DNA from: Tenodera sinensis
Taxonomy: Eukaryota; Arthropoda; Insecta; Mantodea; Mantidae
Length of the DNA: 64,000 nucleotides
Assembly: GCA_030765045.1 (NCBI GenBank)
Contig: CM060964.1
Location: 142,119,868 to 142,183,867 of the forward strand
Direction of reading: 5' to 3'
The translations under genes and the position numbers were made by a program. Position 1 is the first letter of the stretch, and every line of letters begins with the position of its first letter. Positions 22,571 to 34,900 of the stretch are shown here, one piece after another. Under the pieces are notes generated by a model, which saw only the letters and a list, made by a program, of their open reading frames with translations, made no database searches and was not told the DNA's origin.

Positions 22571-23370
22571 TTTTGGAAAAGGACCACTATTGTTGAGGTG
22601 GGTTGGTTTGCGGGCCACATAATTTGATTTCTTTACCGTATTAAATGGGATATAAATTCTGAGATAAATTAGTTTAAAAATAGCTAATATATTGATATTT
22701 TATTTTTATTAAGATATTAGCTATATCTTGGTTATTTTGAAGGTTAAGTTAACTATATACCTATTTTTCCATGTATAAGCTAATTCCAAAATCTAAATTG
22801 AACAATATAAATTATAAATAAAGCATTATTGGGTATGTATGTTTAATATGCATTTTAGTTAAAAATGGTAATGAAATGTTTATGTTACAATAATTGAATT
22901 AGTTATTTTTCCTGTCAATGAGACACCTGGCACTGCTTCTCACGAATAAGGCATCCAATCGCTCCAGATGACTGCCGGTGATTCGCGTTCTCGTTGCGCA
23001 CTTCATCTGTTTCATCCTGGAGAACACTTGTTCGCATATGTATGTATGTGCTATCGAAAAGTGATGCGAAACGAAGTGCATGTCTATTTATGTCCGGATA
23101 TTGTTCTATGGTAAAGTAGTCGCGATAGAATTGCAGTAAGGGGACATTGTTACACTTATTATTTAGGTCTGAGGCACTTTGAAAATCAACGCACTCCATT
23201 TGCAGATCCTCGGCGACATGGTCTATGTTAATGCAGAAAGGGGAAGAAAACATTGAAACTTACAGCATTGTCCTTGAAGTCTTGAAACCTAACGCGGAAT
23301 TCGTTTCTTAATTTTGATATAATGTCAGCGTATCTTTGAGTTTTGTTTATCACACTTTTGTTGGGCTGGA
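22553..23370 (-). mobile_element. hAT element remnant with C-terminal transposase
   Basis: The left edge carries a hAT-like end CAGGTGTGGGCAACC and GGGCCACA. On the minus strand from about 23360 to 22915 a broken frame reads RYADIISKLRNEFRVRFQDF, then SPFCINIDHVAEDLQMECVD, then a shift into STYICEQVFSRMKQMK, RTRITGSHLERL, and a tail KQCQVSH. This is the GTF2IRD2/ZBED-type hAT C-terminus, including the FGSTY.CEQ.FS.MK dimerisation motif. At least two frameshifts break it. The distal inverted terminus was not found. Confidence 0.75.
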
Positions 23371-23439
23371 AAAATATCGAAAGTTTAAAGTACTAGACAT
23401 AATCCGATACCACCGAGTATCGAGATTACCGAAGTCGAT

Positions 23440-23990
23440 TCCCTAATCTGAACGGACGAGGACATGGACAACAGGCGAGTCGTACATTATTTCATCTCAC
23501 CGAGTTTATTATATATTCGAAGCAAAATTGTGTAAACAAATAGCCATAATAGAGAATGAATGTAATGGGCTGATTTCATAACTTTTCTTCTACTTTAGTT
23601 TTAGCAATAGGTTTCCTTTGTCGTGCTGCCAAAGAAGGGCATTTCGAACATTTGCTTTGAAGGAAGTCGCAGGTCTCGAGGTTGTTTATCTCATATGGAA
23701 ACTCAAAAGAGCCTTAATTTCATGTGATCTGCTTGTCTGAAGTGTCACAGGTTTTGGAAGATTCCTTTGGTTTGCATCTTCTATAATTTCGGTATTATGT
23801 AATATCTTTTCCACGTTTTCCACTTGCTTTGTTGTTTTGCATAATGTATCAATGTTATATACGTTAAAAGAAGCAATGAATGTCTTGGAAATGCAAGAAA
23901 ACGCATCACATGTCTAATAAGTTAAACGCATATCAACTTCCTTCCTCATTTCTTTCTTTTGTGGAACTGGACGTTGTAGATAACACAAAT
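23440..23990 (-). pseudogene. Possible transposon-derived coding remnant, unidentified
   Basis: The minus strand has a patchily open stretch with residues HNTEIIEDANQRNLPKPVTL and, downstream in a shifted frame, LQSKCSKCPSLAARQRKPIA. Composition looks coding-like but stops interrupt it. I do not recognise the family. Its position between two transposase remnants suggests it belongs to one of them. Confidence 0.3.
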
Positions 23991-24595
23991 GGTTATTTAG
24001 GTACGAAGAAGCTTGACTGATTGCTCAATATGATGTTAGTTTCATACGAGAGACCTGTTACATTCGTTATCGCAATCCCTGCCCGCTTTGCTTTACTACC
24101 CCCCCCCCCTCCAAAAGAAGACAACAACCCGTCTTGTATTCTCGGGGAAAACAAACTTAATGCCCTGTGTGTGCCACGCATACTTGGAGATATACCAAGC
24201 AACCTAAAAACATTCCTAAGTCAATTCGTATTCTTTTCGGCCAGGACTTGAAGGAGGGGGAAGGGGTTTGGCTACCCTGACCGTCCCACCACCCCAGGTA
24301 AGGCACGTGGTGGTCGTGTCCCAAGCGTGGACAGTTGAAATATCGGCGTAGCAATTTCATTATGCCACATGATCGGGGAATTTTGTTGCAGTATCTATTT
24401 GGCTGAAAATTGCTTCGACGTGATTGAAAATAGGAAACCTGAATTGATAGGCCGGAGAAGATATCAGGGACGTGCAGTAATCTGCAAACATGAAGCATAA
24501 ATAACAGTGAAATATACAGAATATTGTATTGTGTTACTTGCACCATGAAATTACTTATCATTAATGGCCATTCTTTGAAAATATATGGTCGTTGT

Positions 24596-24870
24596 CTTTA
24601 TAGATCGATTACCAGGAGCTGTCTGTTTTCCATTATATCTTCAAAGGAACGATATTTGTTTTCTAGTTCAACACGGCATATGTAGTTAGCCCAGTGATTC
24701 CTGTTTTCAATGTCCTTTATAGTATTTGAACTAAGGCTCGAATTCCAGTAACATTTTTTTTTTTCCGAAGACATTAGCTACAATGTTCTTTTCTGGTTCT
24801 GACCATACGTATTCTGTGGGATTCAAAGAACAACGATAAGGGAGCAGTTTAACTACATGGCCCCTGAATC
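24596..24870 (-). pseudogene. Tc1/IS630-like transposase C-terminal remnant
   Basis: The minus strand encodes GHVVKLLPYRCSLNPTEYVW and, after a disrupted stretch at a T-run, WNSSLSSNTIKDIENRNHW and VELENKYRSFEDIMENRQ. LPPYHC.LNPIEY.WS..K is the third catalytic block of Tc1/IS630-like transposases, and the following W..H..E pattern is its usual C-terminus. It is degenerate and lacks the earlier catalytic aspartates. Confidence 0.6.
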
Positions 24871-24885
24871 CAAAAAAGCCGTTTT

Positions 24886-25735
24886 TAGAAGAAAGGTCCG
24901 TGCGTGTGCGCGTGTTTGCTGTCTGTCTTTCTGTCGGTCAGTCTGTAGACAGCATAACTCAAAAACGAAAAGCCGGTTAAAAACCGAAGTCGGTGTTTAA
25001 GTTTTATGTCTTTCAAGGATGCGACACGAGGATTTTGAAGAAAATAACCCCAACCTAAATTACCCTTTACAAAGAACATTTTTCGAAAATGGCTAACGAT
25101 TTTGATTAAAATGTCATATGCTTAGATATTTGTATGAAAAATGAAATGTTTATTTTGAATTTTCTGGCTATAGCCTATGTAGTCCTGTTTGCTCTGGATG
25201 ACTTATGAATAACTCGTAAACCGTAAGAGATAGACAAAATCTTACTCTACAAAATGTAGATCTCGTTAAAGCAAACAATTTGTGTCTAAATATTTTTTTG
25301 TAGAGTGAACGATTTCGGAGATATTCCTTGTTATTTGTATCAGTTTTGCAAAACTGAACTTTCGTGAAATGGAACATCGTTGTTCATTTTTTGATATGTT
25401 AAGCGTGCAAAGAGAACAGAATCTCAAAGCTTTAAACTATTTGACTATGCTCAAAGCCTACTATATTCTAATATTTCCTTTGCACCTACAAGGAAATAAG
25501 CAATAGGATAATTCGTACAAATGTTTATCTCCACTAACACGTAGAAGATACAGGAATAAGAGTTTGTAAGAATGGTTAGTACAAGAGTGGAGAAAGTCAT
25601 GTGAGTGCAACACATCAGATTTTATATATATTCAAGGGGCCTCGAAAGTTATTTCCAGCGAAATCTCGGCATCGAATTTTTGGGTAGAATACAATACTTC
25701 CTCTACTTACTATACGTAGTAGAGAACGTAAAAAT
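24886..25735 (+). repeat. Dispersed repeat, longest copy
   Basis: About 24890-25200 matches, inverted, 63060-63400 (GGTCCGTG, GTCTGTAGACAGCATAACT, AAAAACCGAAGTCGGT.TTTAA, TTTCAAGGATGCGACACGAGG). About 25395-25610 matches 1130-1375. About 25634-25733 matches 63450-63546 in direct orientation (GAAATCTCGGCATCGAATTT). No coding capacity is seen. It is probably a non-autonomous element at high copy number. Confidence 0.7.
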
Positions 25736-26088
25736 GCGTTATTCCTGTCCCTGCTGATGATCCTGCATACCTAATGTTTAGGAACTAAAATAGGGTGGAC
25801 GTAACGAACAGACTGAAGATCATGCATAACAATCTTTCACTTTATATGGTCCGTTTCCTTTTCACATATTTTCTGGTGAAATTCGGAATTAACTGTCAAG
25901 TAAAGCGTGCTGATTCTGAAAATATATCGTCGCCCTCCGGAATTGGCGAGTCACGAGCCGACACTGAACAGCACCTACAGAAATAACTAATATCAACGCA
26001 TATTACGCATGCCGGAAGACAATATCCCAAAGACTCTACAACTACAGACCAAGAGGGAAGAGAGATGTTGGGGAAAAAAAAAACCACA

Positions 26089-26108
26089 CACACGCACGCA
26101 CGCACACG

Positions 26109-26202
<94 letters not shown>
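26089..26202. repeat. (CA)n microsatellite
   Basis: A (CACG)n start passes into about 90 bases of uninterrupted CA. Frames through it are artefacts. Confidence 0.98.
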
Positions 26203-26203
<1 letters not shown>

Positions 26204-27121
26204 GAGATCAACATCTAATCTGAAGCGGAACAGCCCAAAAGGCCTAATCCTCGAAAGTTATTGATATGTTGATAACTCATGAATATGCTTTCGTGCACTT
26301 GATCTATATTTAAAGCTGAATTCCGCCACATTCCAACACATAAGGGGAAGCCACAAATATTCAATCGTCGATTTCGTCTAAGGCTGGAAAGTTCATCTAT
26401 ACACAAATAAACAGACATGTGATAAAAGGTGCATGCAGAAAATGGTCCAAATTAAACAGCTTGAATACATCTGACCTCTATGTCAGGCATGAGGACGAGG
26501 GGTGACAGGAATGCAGTCGAGTATTTACCCTCCCCACTTGTCCCACAGCAAATGCTGGCCACCTGTCTTTTCCGGTTCCGGTTTATAAAGAAGTTATGTT
26601 TCAAGCCGTGCAGCGCCGGAACCGAATAGAAACATTGTGTGTTACTTTTGTGATTACGTGTTGTAACACAAAGCTTTATTTTTATTAGGAACGCAAAAGT
26701 ATTGGAGTTCCCATTCGACTTTGAAGTATTTTTTACCTTGTAATGCCACATGATTCCACCATTATCTACCTCCATGGGGCCGGTCGCTTCTCTGAGGTAA
26801 GCGGATAGCAGCGGGAGGAGGGGGGGGGAGGGGGAGGGGGAGCGTTGCCTGGTACCTAACCTGTTGTAGGAGAGTGGACGAGATTACAACTACGATGATG
26901 GATAAGTGACACAATGTGTGGCATCTCCAATCTATGGTTTAGGTGTATACTTTGTTCAGAGTCTTTTGAGACTGTGGAAGGGGGAGATATGGACATCGCG
27001 TGGCCGGCGCGTGTGTAAGAACAAAAATAAGCTAGACAGAGTTGCAAGGTTCATGCAGTCATTCTGGCATGAGTAGTGGTGCACAACAGACATTGCACAA
27101 AGCTCCTAAACCTGTATAAAT
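26203..27121. other. Non-coding stretch with G-rich run
   Basis: Contains a G/GA run (GAGGAGGGGGGGGGAGGGGGAG) at about 26815-26842 with quadruplex-forming potential. No gene is recognised. Confidence 0.4.
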
Positions 27122-27149
27122 ATGTGGCGGCCGTGGGAAACGGGTAATG

Positions 27150-27455
27150 CATCTGCCACTTATAAAGCAAATTCCTCTCTATATAAACAGACGGCACACA
27201 TTATTCAAAATGTGTACAGGTACTTTAAAGGAAGGAACGGCAAGTGTGACTCGCCCATTGCACATACTGCGGCTGCAAATGGCGTTCCCATAAGTACAAT
27301 AATAAGAACCATTAAACTAGATGTTCAGAACGATACAACTCCAACAGACGAAATGTGATGAAAACAAAATCGTTCGTGAATTTAAGATTTATGGCTTCTT
27401 CGTCGTCTTCGGAGGATGAGGAAGAAAAAGAAACAGAAACTATAGGATACCAAGA
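27150..27455 (+). pseudogene. Possible transposase N-terminal (HTH) remnant
   Basis: The frame reads KQTAHIIQNVYRYFKGRNGK, then a helix-turn-helix-like AAANGVPISTIIRTIK, close in style to the N-terminus of the Tc1/IS630-like protein at 38768. A separate short frame immediately downstream encodes MASSSSSEDEEEKETETIGYQD then stop, an acidic serine-rich peptide. Neither is complete; assignment is tentative. Confidence 0.35.
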
Positions 27456-27829
27456 TTGAGTAAATGCAAATGTGCATATCTATATCAATGTGAATAATGT
27501 TTCATTGTACTGCTTGTATTTCTTTCTTTCGTTCTTTTTGTGGGAATCGTATGTAGTACCGACTGTGTTGATATATATTTATATACTTACGAGAAAGGAA
27601 TAAAAGTAATGTACTTTCTTTATAACTACCGTTACATTTGTGATAAGATACGCTGAGCCAGGTCATTTGGATGATAGCAAACGGAACTATTGCGACAGAG
27701 TTCTCCCGGCCACACGTCAGTACATTTCAAACGTGTTGCAAATCCAATTAACTCTGCGGCCGAGGTTCCGTCGCGGTTTAAATCTAACTTCGCAAATTCA
27801 AGACGAAAAATTCCCAGGGGTTTAGTTCT

Positions 27830-30308
27830 GCAACCACTAATACGTTATGTGTATGGGCAAATCTGAGGTTTAAGTCGCAAGATTTGAGTTGTGGTCTTCC
27901 TGTCTGACTAAAACAGGTTTATGGAAAGCTTCAAGATGCTGCGGCGTACTGACATGAATGCACGTGCGACGACATGTCAAATATGTTTATGCTAACTACA
28001 CAAAATGGCCTTAGTTTAGTAGAGGACAAAGAGAGCTGCAAAAATTTACCTTTTCCCAAAGAATTGAAGGAATACTGTACCTATGACTTAACAGTTTACC
28101 TTAGGATGGTTTATTAAAATAATCTGTGGTTGAATAGCCCTAGTGAAGAAAATGCAACTGGTCAGAGCACTGATTAGCAGAGCGCTGCGGCCTGGATTCC
28201 AATTCTCAACTTCTCAAACTGTATGCAAAGGCGTGTATTCATATTTTTCCAAGAGCAATTAACTTTAACCCGTTGCTCCGAGATCAAACATCAACAGTTC
28301 CGAGATTAGGAGAACAAAATTGAAAGAAATGAGAAGACAATCGTAGGCGAGTGATACAGAGAGATATGCGAGAATCGAAGGCGAATGGTTTGTTATTTAT
28401 GCATCTGTCTGTCTTCATTCATTTATACATCAATTTATTACTTATTTAATTCGTTCACCATTTAGTTAACTGTCTCGAAATATATAGTATCAACCGCCAA
28501 AACAGCTCTCCGTCTTCATGTTGGTAACGTAGATGGTCGAAGTGCATATATAAGTACAAGATAATCCGAAATGCCATGTCATTTATTCTGCAATTACATT
28601 TCTCTTCTGTTAAAACTATTTATGCAAGTTCCCAAATAAAGTAAGAATATTTAAGGGGCTAGTTGCATTTATGACAAAGTGTCTAACATCCTTTAACTAC
28701 TAACGACTAATCGTGGAAGTGGCCTCGATACAGACACCAATCTGAATTTCGCTTCTTTCATAAGAAAAGGTCCGTGTTGACTTGTCTCGGAACAGTCGCT
28801 AAAAACACTTGTAGCTCTTCTGAATGTTGACATTACACCTTTTGATTTTCTGTGGGTGCAAGGATAGCATGAACTTTATGTGCACAACGCAATGCACTGG
28901 CAACCTGCACGGCCCGTTTGTCCCAACTCAATAGTAGTAGCGTCAATATTCAACAGATGTAGAAGATTTGTCGACAAATGTAAATGAAGCGAGTAATGTG
29001 TGTATGTACTCTCGCAAATCGCGCGGAAAATATTCAGCATGGAACGAACTAGACAGGAGGCGATCGCTGGTTGCGCAATGTAGCACTGAAAATGTGTTAT
29101 TAATCAAATAGGTAAGTGCGAATAAATATGATGCTGCACAGCCATTTGCTTGGGTAAGAATACCATTTAGTCTTATTGGTGCAGCTATGGGGAGACTTAA
29201 AGGGACCAAGATATGGAGTTCACCCACTTCACTTTTTGCCAATCGGACTGTGAGTGTTGAGCTCGAGAAGAAGTGAAATGCTCTGTGTCTAGGGGTGTGC
29301 AAAACTAAGGAAGGCATGGCACTGTACTGAACAAGCCTATAATGCCTAATTCGAAAGTAAACGTAAACCGTAAAGTAGGTAGTCCTTTTAACTAAGTTTG
29401 AATAAACCATACTCGTAGAAGTGATATACCTACCTGGAGTTTTATATTCATGTTAGTTACGTTTGCATTGTTTTCTACTTCCTTACCTATGGTGGGTACA
29501 ATACTGTTAGTACAGAGGCTTAAAGCCGACAAAATATGTTCGCCTCTGAAACAAGTACGCGCAGTATTTCTAACCTGGTTACGTTTTGAAAAAAATAAAT
29601 TGTTCCGACATAAGTAGATGCAAATCTTGACATCAAACTGCGAGATCACATAACTTGGGAAAGTTTTCTTCAGAGAACGATTCACATAGTTCAATGCCGT
29701 TTTTACGTGCTATTTTAATTGGAGTACTGTGTTGTAAGCGAATTAACTACTTGGAAAATATTAGGAACTATAGTAGCCCTGAAGGATATGGGAATAAACA
29801 CATTTCATTCTCCATGGATAGTATATATGAAAAATTAATCTTGAATTCTTTGAGAAGAATCTCTACAATATAAGTATAGCATTCATAAGTATCTAGTTTA
29901 TAGTGTCTAATATATTTAATATCATTTGAACAGATGAAATAATGGGCTTTGTCATTTCGTAAAACGAACTGTTCACGCTCCCAAGCTTCTTGAAAATTAC
30001 AATGTAAGCTATTTAGGCTACGACGTGTTGACTTTGTACACGCCTGATACTATAAGCCACGCGTTCAGCTCTGTGCTGTCACTGCTCATAACACAACAGA
30101 AAACGCGGAGGGAGTGAAGATGTGCCAAAGTCAACAGAGCCCGCGCGGCCACATAGTACCCATGCCTGTATTAGTGACTTGATTAGTATGTCCATCAACA
30201 TGATTTTTCACAAAAGAATAAGAAACTCGTATAGCTAAATGAATGGCATGCGAAATGCTTGTGAGGGCTTGAGGAAATAAAGGAATGAGAAGAGAAGAAT
30301 GGTCTGAC
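27830..30308. other. Non-coding stretch; likely intron downstream of the PDE exon
   Basis: No exon or transposase is recognised. Since the phosphodiesterase exon at 30309-30489 reads leftwards and ends at a GT donor, this region would be its downstream intron. I searched by eye for the expected following exon (KAT.Q-like residues) and did not find it. Confidence 0.4.
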
Positions 30309-30489
30309 CTGAGGAAGTAATCTTGGACGAAATCTGGATGTTCGTCCAACCAGGCCTCCATGCGCGCGTACTCGGGGTCATAGCATGAATGTTGCTGCTG
30401 CTTGCCATGCGCATCGCCGGGTGTTGCCACAGAGCTTGGCGCCGGCGTCTCCGCCGTCATTTTCTCCTCGAACGTGCGCAGGTGCAATC
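30309..30489 (-). CDS. Exon of a cGMP-type 3',5'-cyclic nucleotide phosphodiesterase (N-terminal)
   Basis: The 181-bp minus-strand exon is bounded by a TTTTTGTTGCAG acceptor and a CTCAG|GTCAG donor. It encodes LHLRTFEEKMTAETPAPSSV, a Gln/His-rich linker, then YARMEAWLDEHPDFVQDYFL, ending mid-codon (AG|G) for Arg. The segment EAWLDEH.DFVQDYF.RKA is the N-terminal region preceding the GAF domains in insect Pde6/PDE5/PDE11-type enzymes, which hydrolyse cyclic nucleotides in the cytosol. The methionine in EEKM could be a start in one isoform, but the acceptor implies an upstream exon. It is the only convincing host-gene exon in the window; catalytic and GAF domains lie outside. The exact paralogue is uncertain. 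Confidence 0.7.
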
Positions 30490-32915
30490 CTGCAACAAAA
30501 ATCACATCCTATTATTACAAACCTAATCAACCTATTTGTTAAAACTTGTTTATACATTTAACCGACTTTCCTACTTGATTAACGTATCATTATTTATTTC
30601 ATCCAGCTGTTTCCAAATCCGTTCCATCGCTGCTGCAAGCAATGTCGTTACTCATTCTTCACATGAACTGTCTCTTCTGATCATTTTCCACACAATTCCT
30701 CACAATGGAGATCATTACCATTGAAACCATACTTGCATACTTGATGCCGGATAACCAAATGCCCATATTATGTAATTGCTTTGTTGATGTTTGTTTAACC
30801 CTGAGATGTGACTTTCTGGAAGTTTATGTAAACAGAAATCCGTCCACGTTGTTGGTGCTCTTAGAAAGCAATAATGGCAGATTTGAATATAACCTGCTAA
30901 GTTAACAACAGAATATAAACATTTTAGGCTTTAATTTGAAGAGCTGTGATGCTTTAAGCTGCCGTAGTTGCTTTCCTATTTTGAAAACTGCCGGTGTCAA
31001 CTACAAATATACAATTTCTGGATGTCTGCTGAACTGGTTGGTGCGCTCTAGTTTTTAAGCAATATATATTGTTCTTGTCAAGATGAAAGTATTGTGTGCA
31101 ATCTCTGACCTTATCTTACATTTGTTAGCTGAAATAACTAATAAGTTCTTACCATTGTCTTCTATTTAGGGGATAAACCCTGGAACAAATACATTCCGGC
31201 AGCTGATGGCTTTTATATAAGATCACCTTCCTTCCTCTTTCATTTTGGTTACATTGTGCACAGCTTGGTTAGGTTTTCTTTGAATTGTCGTTATAAGCAA
31301 TTGTAATTTTAAACCTGCGCAGTTTATATCTTGCGCTATGTCTTTAAACTGAATGAGCGTGGTACCAAAGCTTTTAGAAACAACTTAATTAACATGTGTT
31401 GCTTGCAATCAACGTTTGCTTATGTGCAACAGATATGGCTATTTGCAAATTGGAAAGCCTCCCCCCCCCCCTCTCTCTCTCTCTCTGCTCACTCTAAAGC
31501 TACAATTTCACATAAATACCCCTATAGGATACTAAACAGTTTTGCGCTCTCATTATCTACAATATTTCCACAAACTCATGCATTTGCATCGAAATCTAGT
31601 TCTGAATATTCAAAAAATAGTTATATTTATAATAAATATGCAAAACCTAATCTGGTATCTAGATAGGTTACAGGCCACAGTATAGATAACATTCAGCTTT
31701 CATTAAAAGCCATTTCTGCTGGGAGGTCTGAAGTTACCATTAATTGCAGAACGTTGAACACTCAGAAACAAGAATTACGAGAATCATTTCCTAATAAGGA
31801 ACTATGTTGCTGCTTTTGTTTAACATCAATAGAGCGTAACCTAAAAATGTCACTTTGGCGGAAGGACGATGTGCGACGAACATGGGTCACAGACGTTCTT
31901 GGATACGCAAACCGAGTTTACCATGAGTAATGGAATTGCGTTTCCGTATTGTTACACCTTCCGATACCATATGCCAGTTAAAGCTAACAAAAAGTGACTA
32001 ATTTTATTATTAAAGTATGCAAAACTATTAGACATAAGAAGAAACATTGGCATAGTATGAGAGGTAGAATTGCAACTAGAAAACCCAATGCAATTAAATT
32101 AAATAGCTATAGTGTGCCAAGCCTTCAACAATTGGTAATAATGCACATAACCCGTATTTTTAAACGTGTATCTTCAATAACATCAAGTTTAGTTTGTGGT
32201 AATCAACTGCCCATGAAGTTTACCACTGTTGTAAAATTCAAAATAGAGAAGTTTGGCTAAACAAGACTAGCCATCAAGAAGTTCCTTTTCGAATCTATTC
32301 GGCCCGGGGGAGTGAAGTTACAGCGAGACTGTAAACTCTACGTAGGATGCTGGGCAAACTACAAGAATAACAGGTTGCATTGAATTTTAAGGAAAGTAAA
32401 TTTATCGTCCAACTTGTTGCTTACTTTATTGTCTTGCTGGATGGTAAAGGCTCCCGTCCGGATCCATCACACATGGATGACTATTGAAGCTTCCTCCAGC
32501 AAGTCACTCAATTTAAGTATTTTACTGACCGGATATCTTTCTTTTACGAGTACGGAGAGAAGCTGGCAACAGTCCCATATCCTTTGTGTATGTTGCAGAA
32601 TAGTACGGAATGGTACTGGAGAAACTCGGAATGAGCTACTTTTGATAAAGCACAGGATATACGACATCAAATTATGATTCCTTACTCGCTGTATTGGCCA
32701 TTACGCTTGGCTACGGATTCATTCCCTGTGCGCAGGACGGGTGTTGGCTCACCTGGTGGAAGCAAGAAATGGAAGAGCCAATAACATTTACGTCAGTCTT
32801 TCTCACAACACAGAATTATCCTGTTCACGAGAGAGAAACAGCACTTATGTTTTCACTGAACTTTTTTAGGCCAAATATGTGTATTTGTGTTTGCAACTCT
32901 AGCCGATAAGCCAAT
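30490..32915. other. Non-coding stretch upstream of the PDE exon
   Basis: No gene is recognised. It contains a CCCCCCCCCCTCTCTCTCTC pyrimidine run at about 31460-31486. Frames such as 32414-32677 have no known motifs. It is probably the intron 5' to the phosphodiesterase exon. Confidence 0.35.
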
Positions 32916-32917
32916 TA

Positions 32918-33662
32918 AGGATACCCATCTGTGAAATTTTGAAAATCTACAGTTTTCATTGGATTGATTTGAAATTTTAACACAACAATCACTGTATAGT
33001 GAGGAGTAACTGTGCTAAATTTCATACATTTAGTCAGATTAGTTGCTAACATATTAATATTTTATTATATTTTTTTAAAATATTTGTATAAATGGTTCCC
33101 CATGATGCAATTTTGATTTGAAAAACTTAATAATTTTCAGTTATGTCCTGTAATAGAATGTTAGTAAATTGATGAGATAATTTTTTAATCTTGTTATTAG
33201 TGTGGATAAAAATAAATTTTAAAGTTTAAATTCCTAATTTTTTTCCATTTAAATTTCGAAATGTAAACTTTAATATTCAATTACTTAGCAGTTATTCACG
33301 TTATGAAAAAATTATCTCATCATTTCTTTTTAATGTTATTTCTAAGCAGATACACCAAATTCCATGCATAAGTACTGAAAATTGCATCGCGTGGAGCATT
33401 TTAAAGAGCAAAATAGTGTTAAAAATAAAAACATGGAAAAACTAAGTTTGAAGTCATAGCAAGAATAATGGAACTGTATGGATTTAAATGGACATGACCA
33501 CTTACAGGCAATCAGTTAGGCGGCCACGTGACATAGTTAAAAAGGCCGTAAGGCTATAAAAAGCATATCAAAATAAAGCAGAAGACAAACTATTTGATAA
33601 AACAAAAATTCATTTTTGACAATTTTTGAAATTTTTAGCCTTTTTACACAGATGGGTATCCT
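32918..33662. mobile_element. 745-bp MITE with TA duplication
   Basis: The ends are inverted copies, AGGATACCCATCTGTG at the left and its complement CACAGATGGGTATCCT at the right. A TA lies directly outside each (32916-32917 and 33663-33664). The interior is about 75% AT with no open frame of note. The TA duplication suggests mobilisation by a Tc1/mariner-superfamily transposase. Confidence 0.8.
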
Positions 33663-34395
33663 TATGACTATTATAGCCAGAAGAGCCACACGTGTCATCT
33701 GGCTGGTGCTGTATAAGACGATGTACAGAAAAAGTGAGTTAGTTCAACGTGTGAGCTAGCTCGGTCGTTATTTATCTTCTAATCAGACACCCATTGAATG
33801 GGAGGTGTATCACATTTCCATTGCAGATGCGAATCTGCTGGCTATTAAAAGATATAACCATTAAAATCTCTGGAAAGACATACTACTGGAGGTGCTGTCC
33901 TATGTCAAGGATGAATGGGCAGTCTATGTGCAAGTTAGAGTTAACTGCACAAGGTAATTGCATTCTGTGTAACTCGTTAAGACTAATGTAGTGGTGCCAA
34001 AGGCACTACGTTCCAAATGTATTGGCATTCGTTCCGTACTGGAGCTAGCCGTATGAAGATGCTGGCCAGGAGTTATGTTTGATAGCTAGGCTTGAATAGG
34101 AATTTGAAAGAAATGTGAAATATTACATAATTTATCAGATGTTACAAGCTGTGCGCTACATGAACGTTCTTTGTTCTTGGTCTACAACCACTGTAATGAA
34201 TGTTTACGAAGCCAAATTTTTATTTATACTACAGGAGTCCAGATTCGACCTCGAACTGACACTGCATGTTTAACTGAAGCTCTCACAACTATGTGCTTCT
34301 TGGAGACTGCTGGCAGAGTCCACGAGGGACAGTGGACAACCATTATCATGGGTAGAACGTACAAAATATTTGATAAGGAATGGATCATCCCGAAC

Positions 34396-34475
34396 TTCAG
34401 GGTCGAGCTTAGTTGGTTAGACGTTGGTCTACTGGTCTCGAAGTCGCGGCTTCAAACAAGGCCCAGACCGATAGT
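34396..34475 (+). other. Degenerate tRNA-like SINE head
   Basis: GAGCTTAGTTGGTTAGACG matches an A-box closely. The expected B-box position holds GCGGCTTCAAACAAGG, which is degenerate. Probably an old tRNA-derived SINE. Confidence 0.4.
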
Positions 34476-34689
34476 TTTAAGTCTGGTTAAAACCGACAGT
34501 ACCATGTCAGTAGATTTACTGGTGTGTTTAAAAGAACTCCTGTGGGATGAAATTCCGGCACACCAGTGGTACTGATAGGTGATATGACCCTGACAATTGA
34601 CAGTGTCGTTAACAAACAACAGATCTTCAGGCCAACTCATCACTCTCAAAGCAAAGCACAGATAGAGAAGGGAGGAGACTCCTGAAGAA

Positions 34690-34900
34690 TGTCTTCTAAA
34701 GTATTAGATGGGTTCAAAGTCAAACGATAGATTTCTGAAGCACATGATTGATGCGTGGCATTTCGTCTACCGCGATACTCAAATATCTTCCTAAGGAGTT
34801 GATGGATAGTCAGAAAATAAATCTCCGAAGCACGTAATTCATGCATGATGTTTCGCCTACCACAATAAATCTCATAGAACAACCAAAGTTTCATTTGCCG
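34690..34900 (-). repeat. Two-unit imperfect tandem repeat (~95 bp)
   Basis: The blocks around 34700-34775 and 34795-34870 share AAACGATAGATTTCTGAAGCAC-like and GCATTTCGTCTACC-like sequence in the same order. The minus-strand frame through it shows the echo (GRRNIMHELRASEIYFLTI versus GRRNATHQSCASEIYRLTL). No known family. Confidence 0.45.

Noticed and set aside
25896..26218. Cys-Val and Thr-His repeat proteins
   Set aside because: Translations of the (CA)n microsatellite.
28943..29410. A 155-codon minus frame
   Set aside because: No motif or coding-like periodicity recognised; sits in the presumed intron of the phosphodiesterase gene.
34171..34575. A 134-codon plus frame
   Set aside because: It overlaps a degenerate tRNA-like SINE head and shows no domain pattern.
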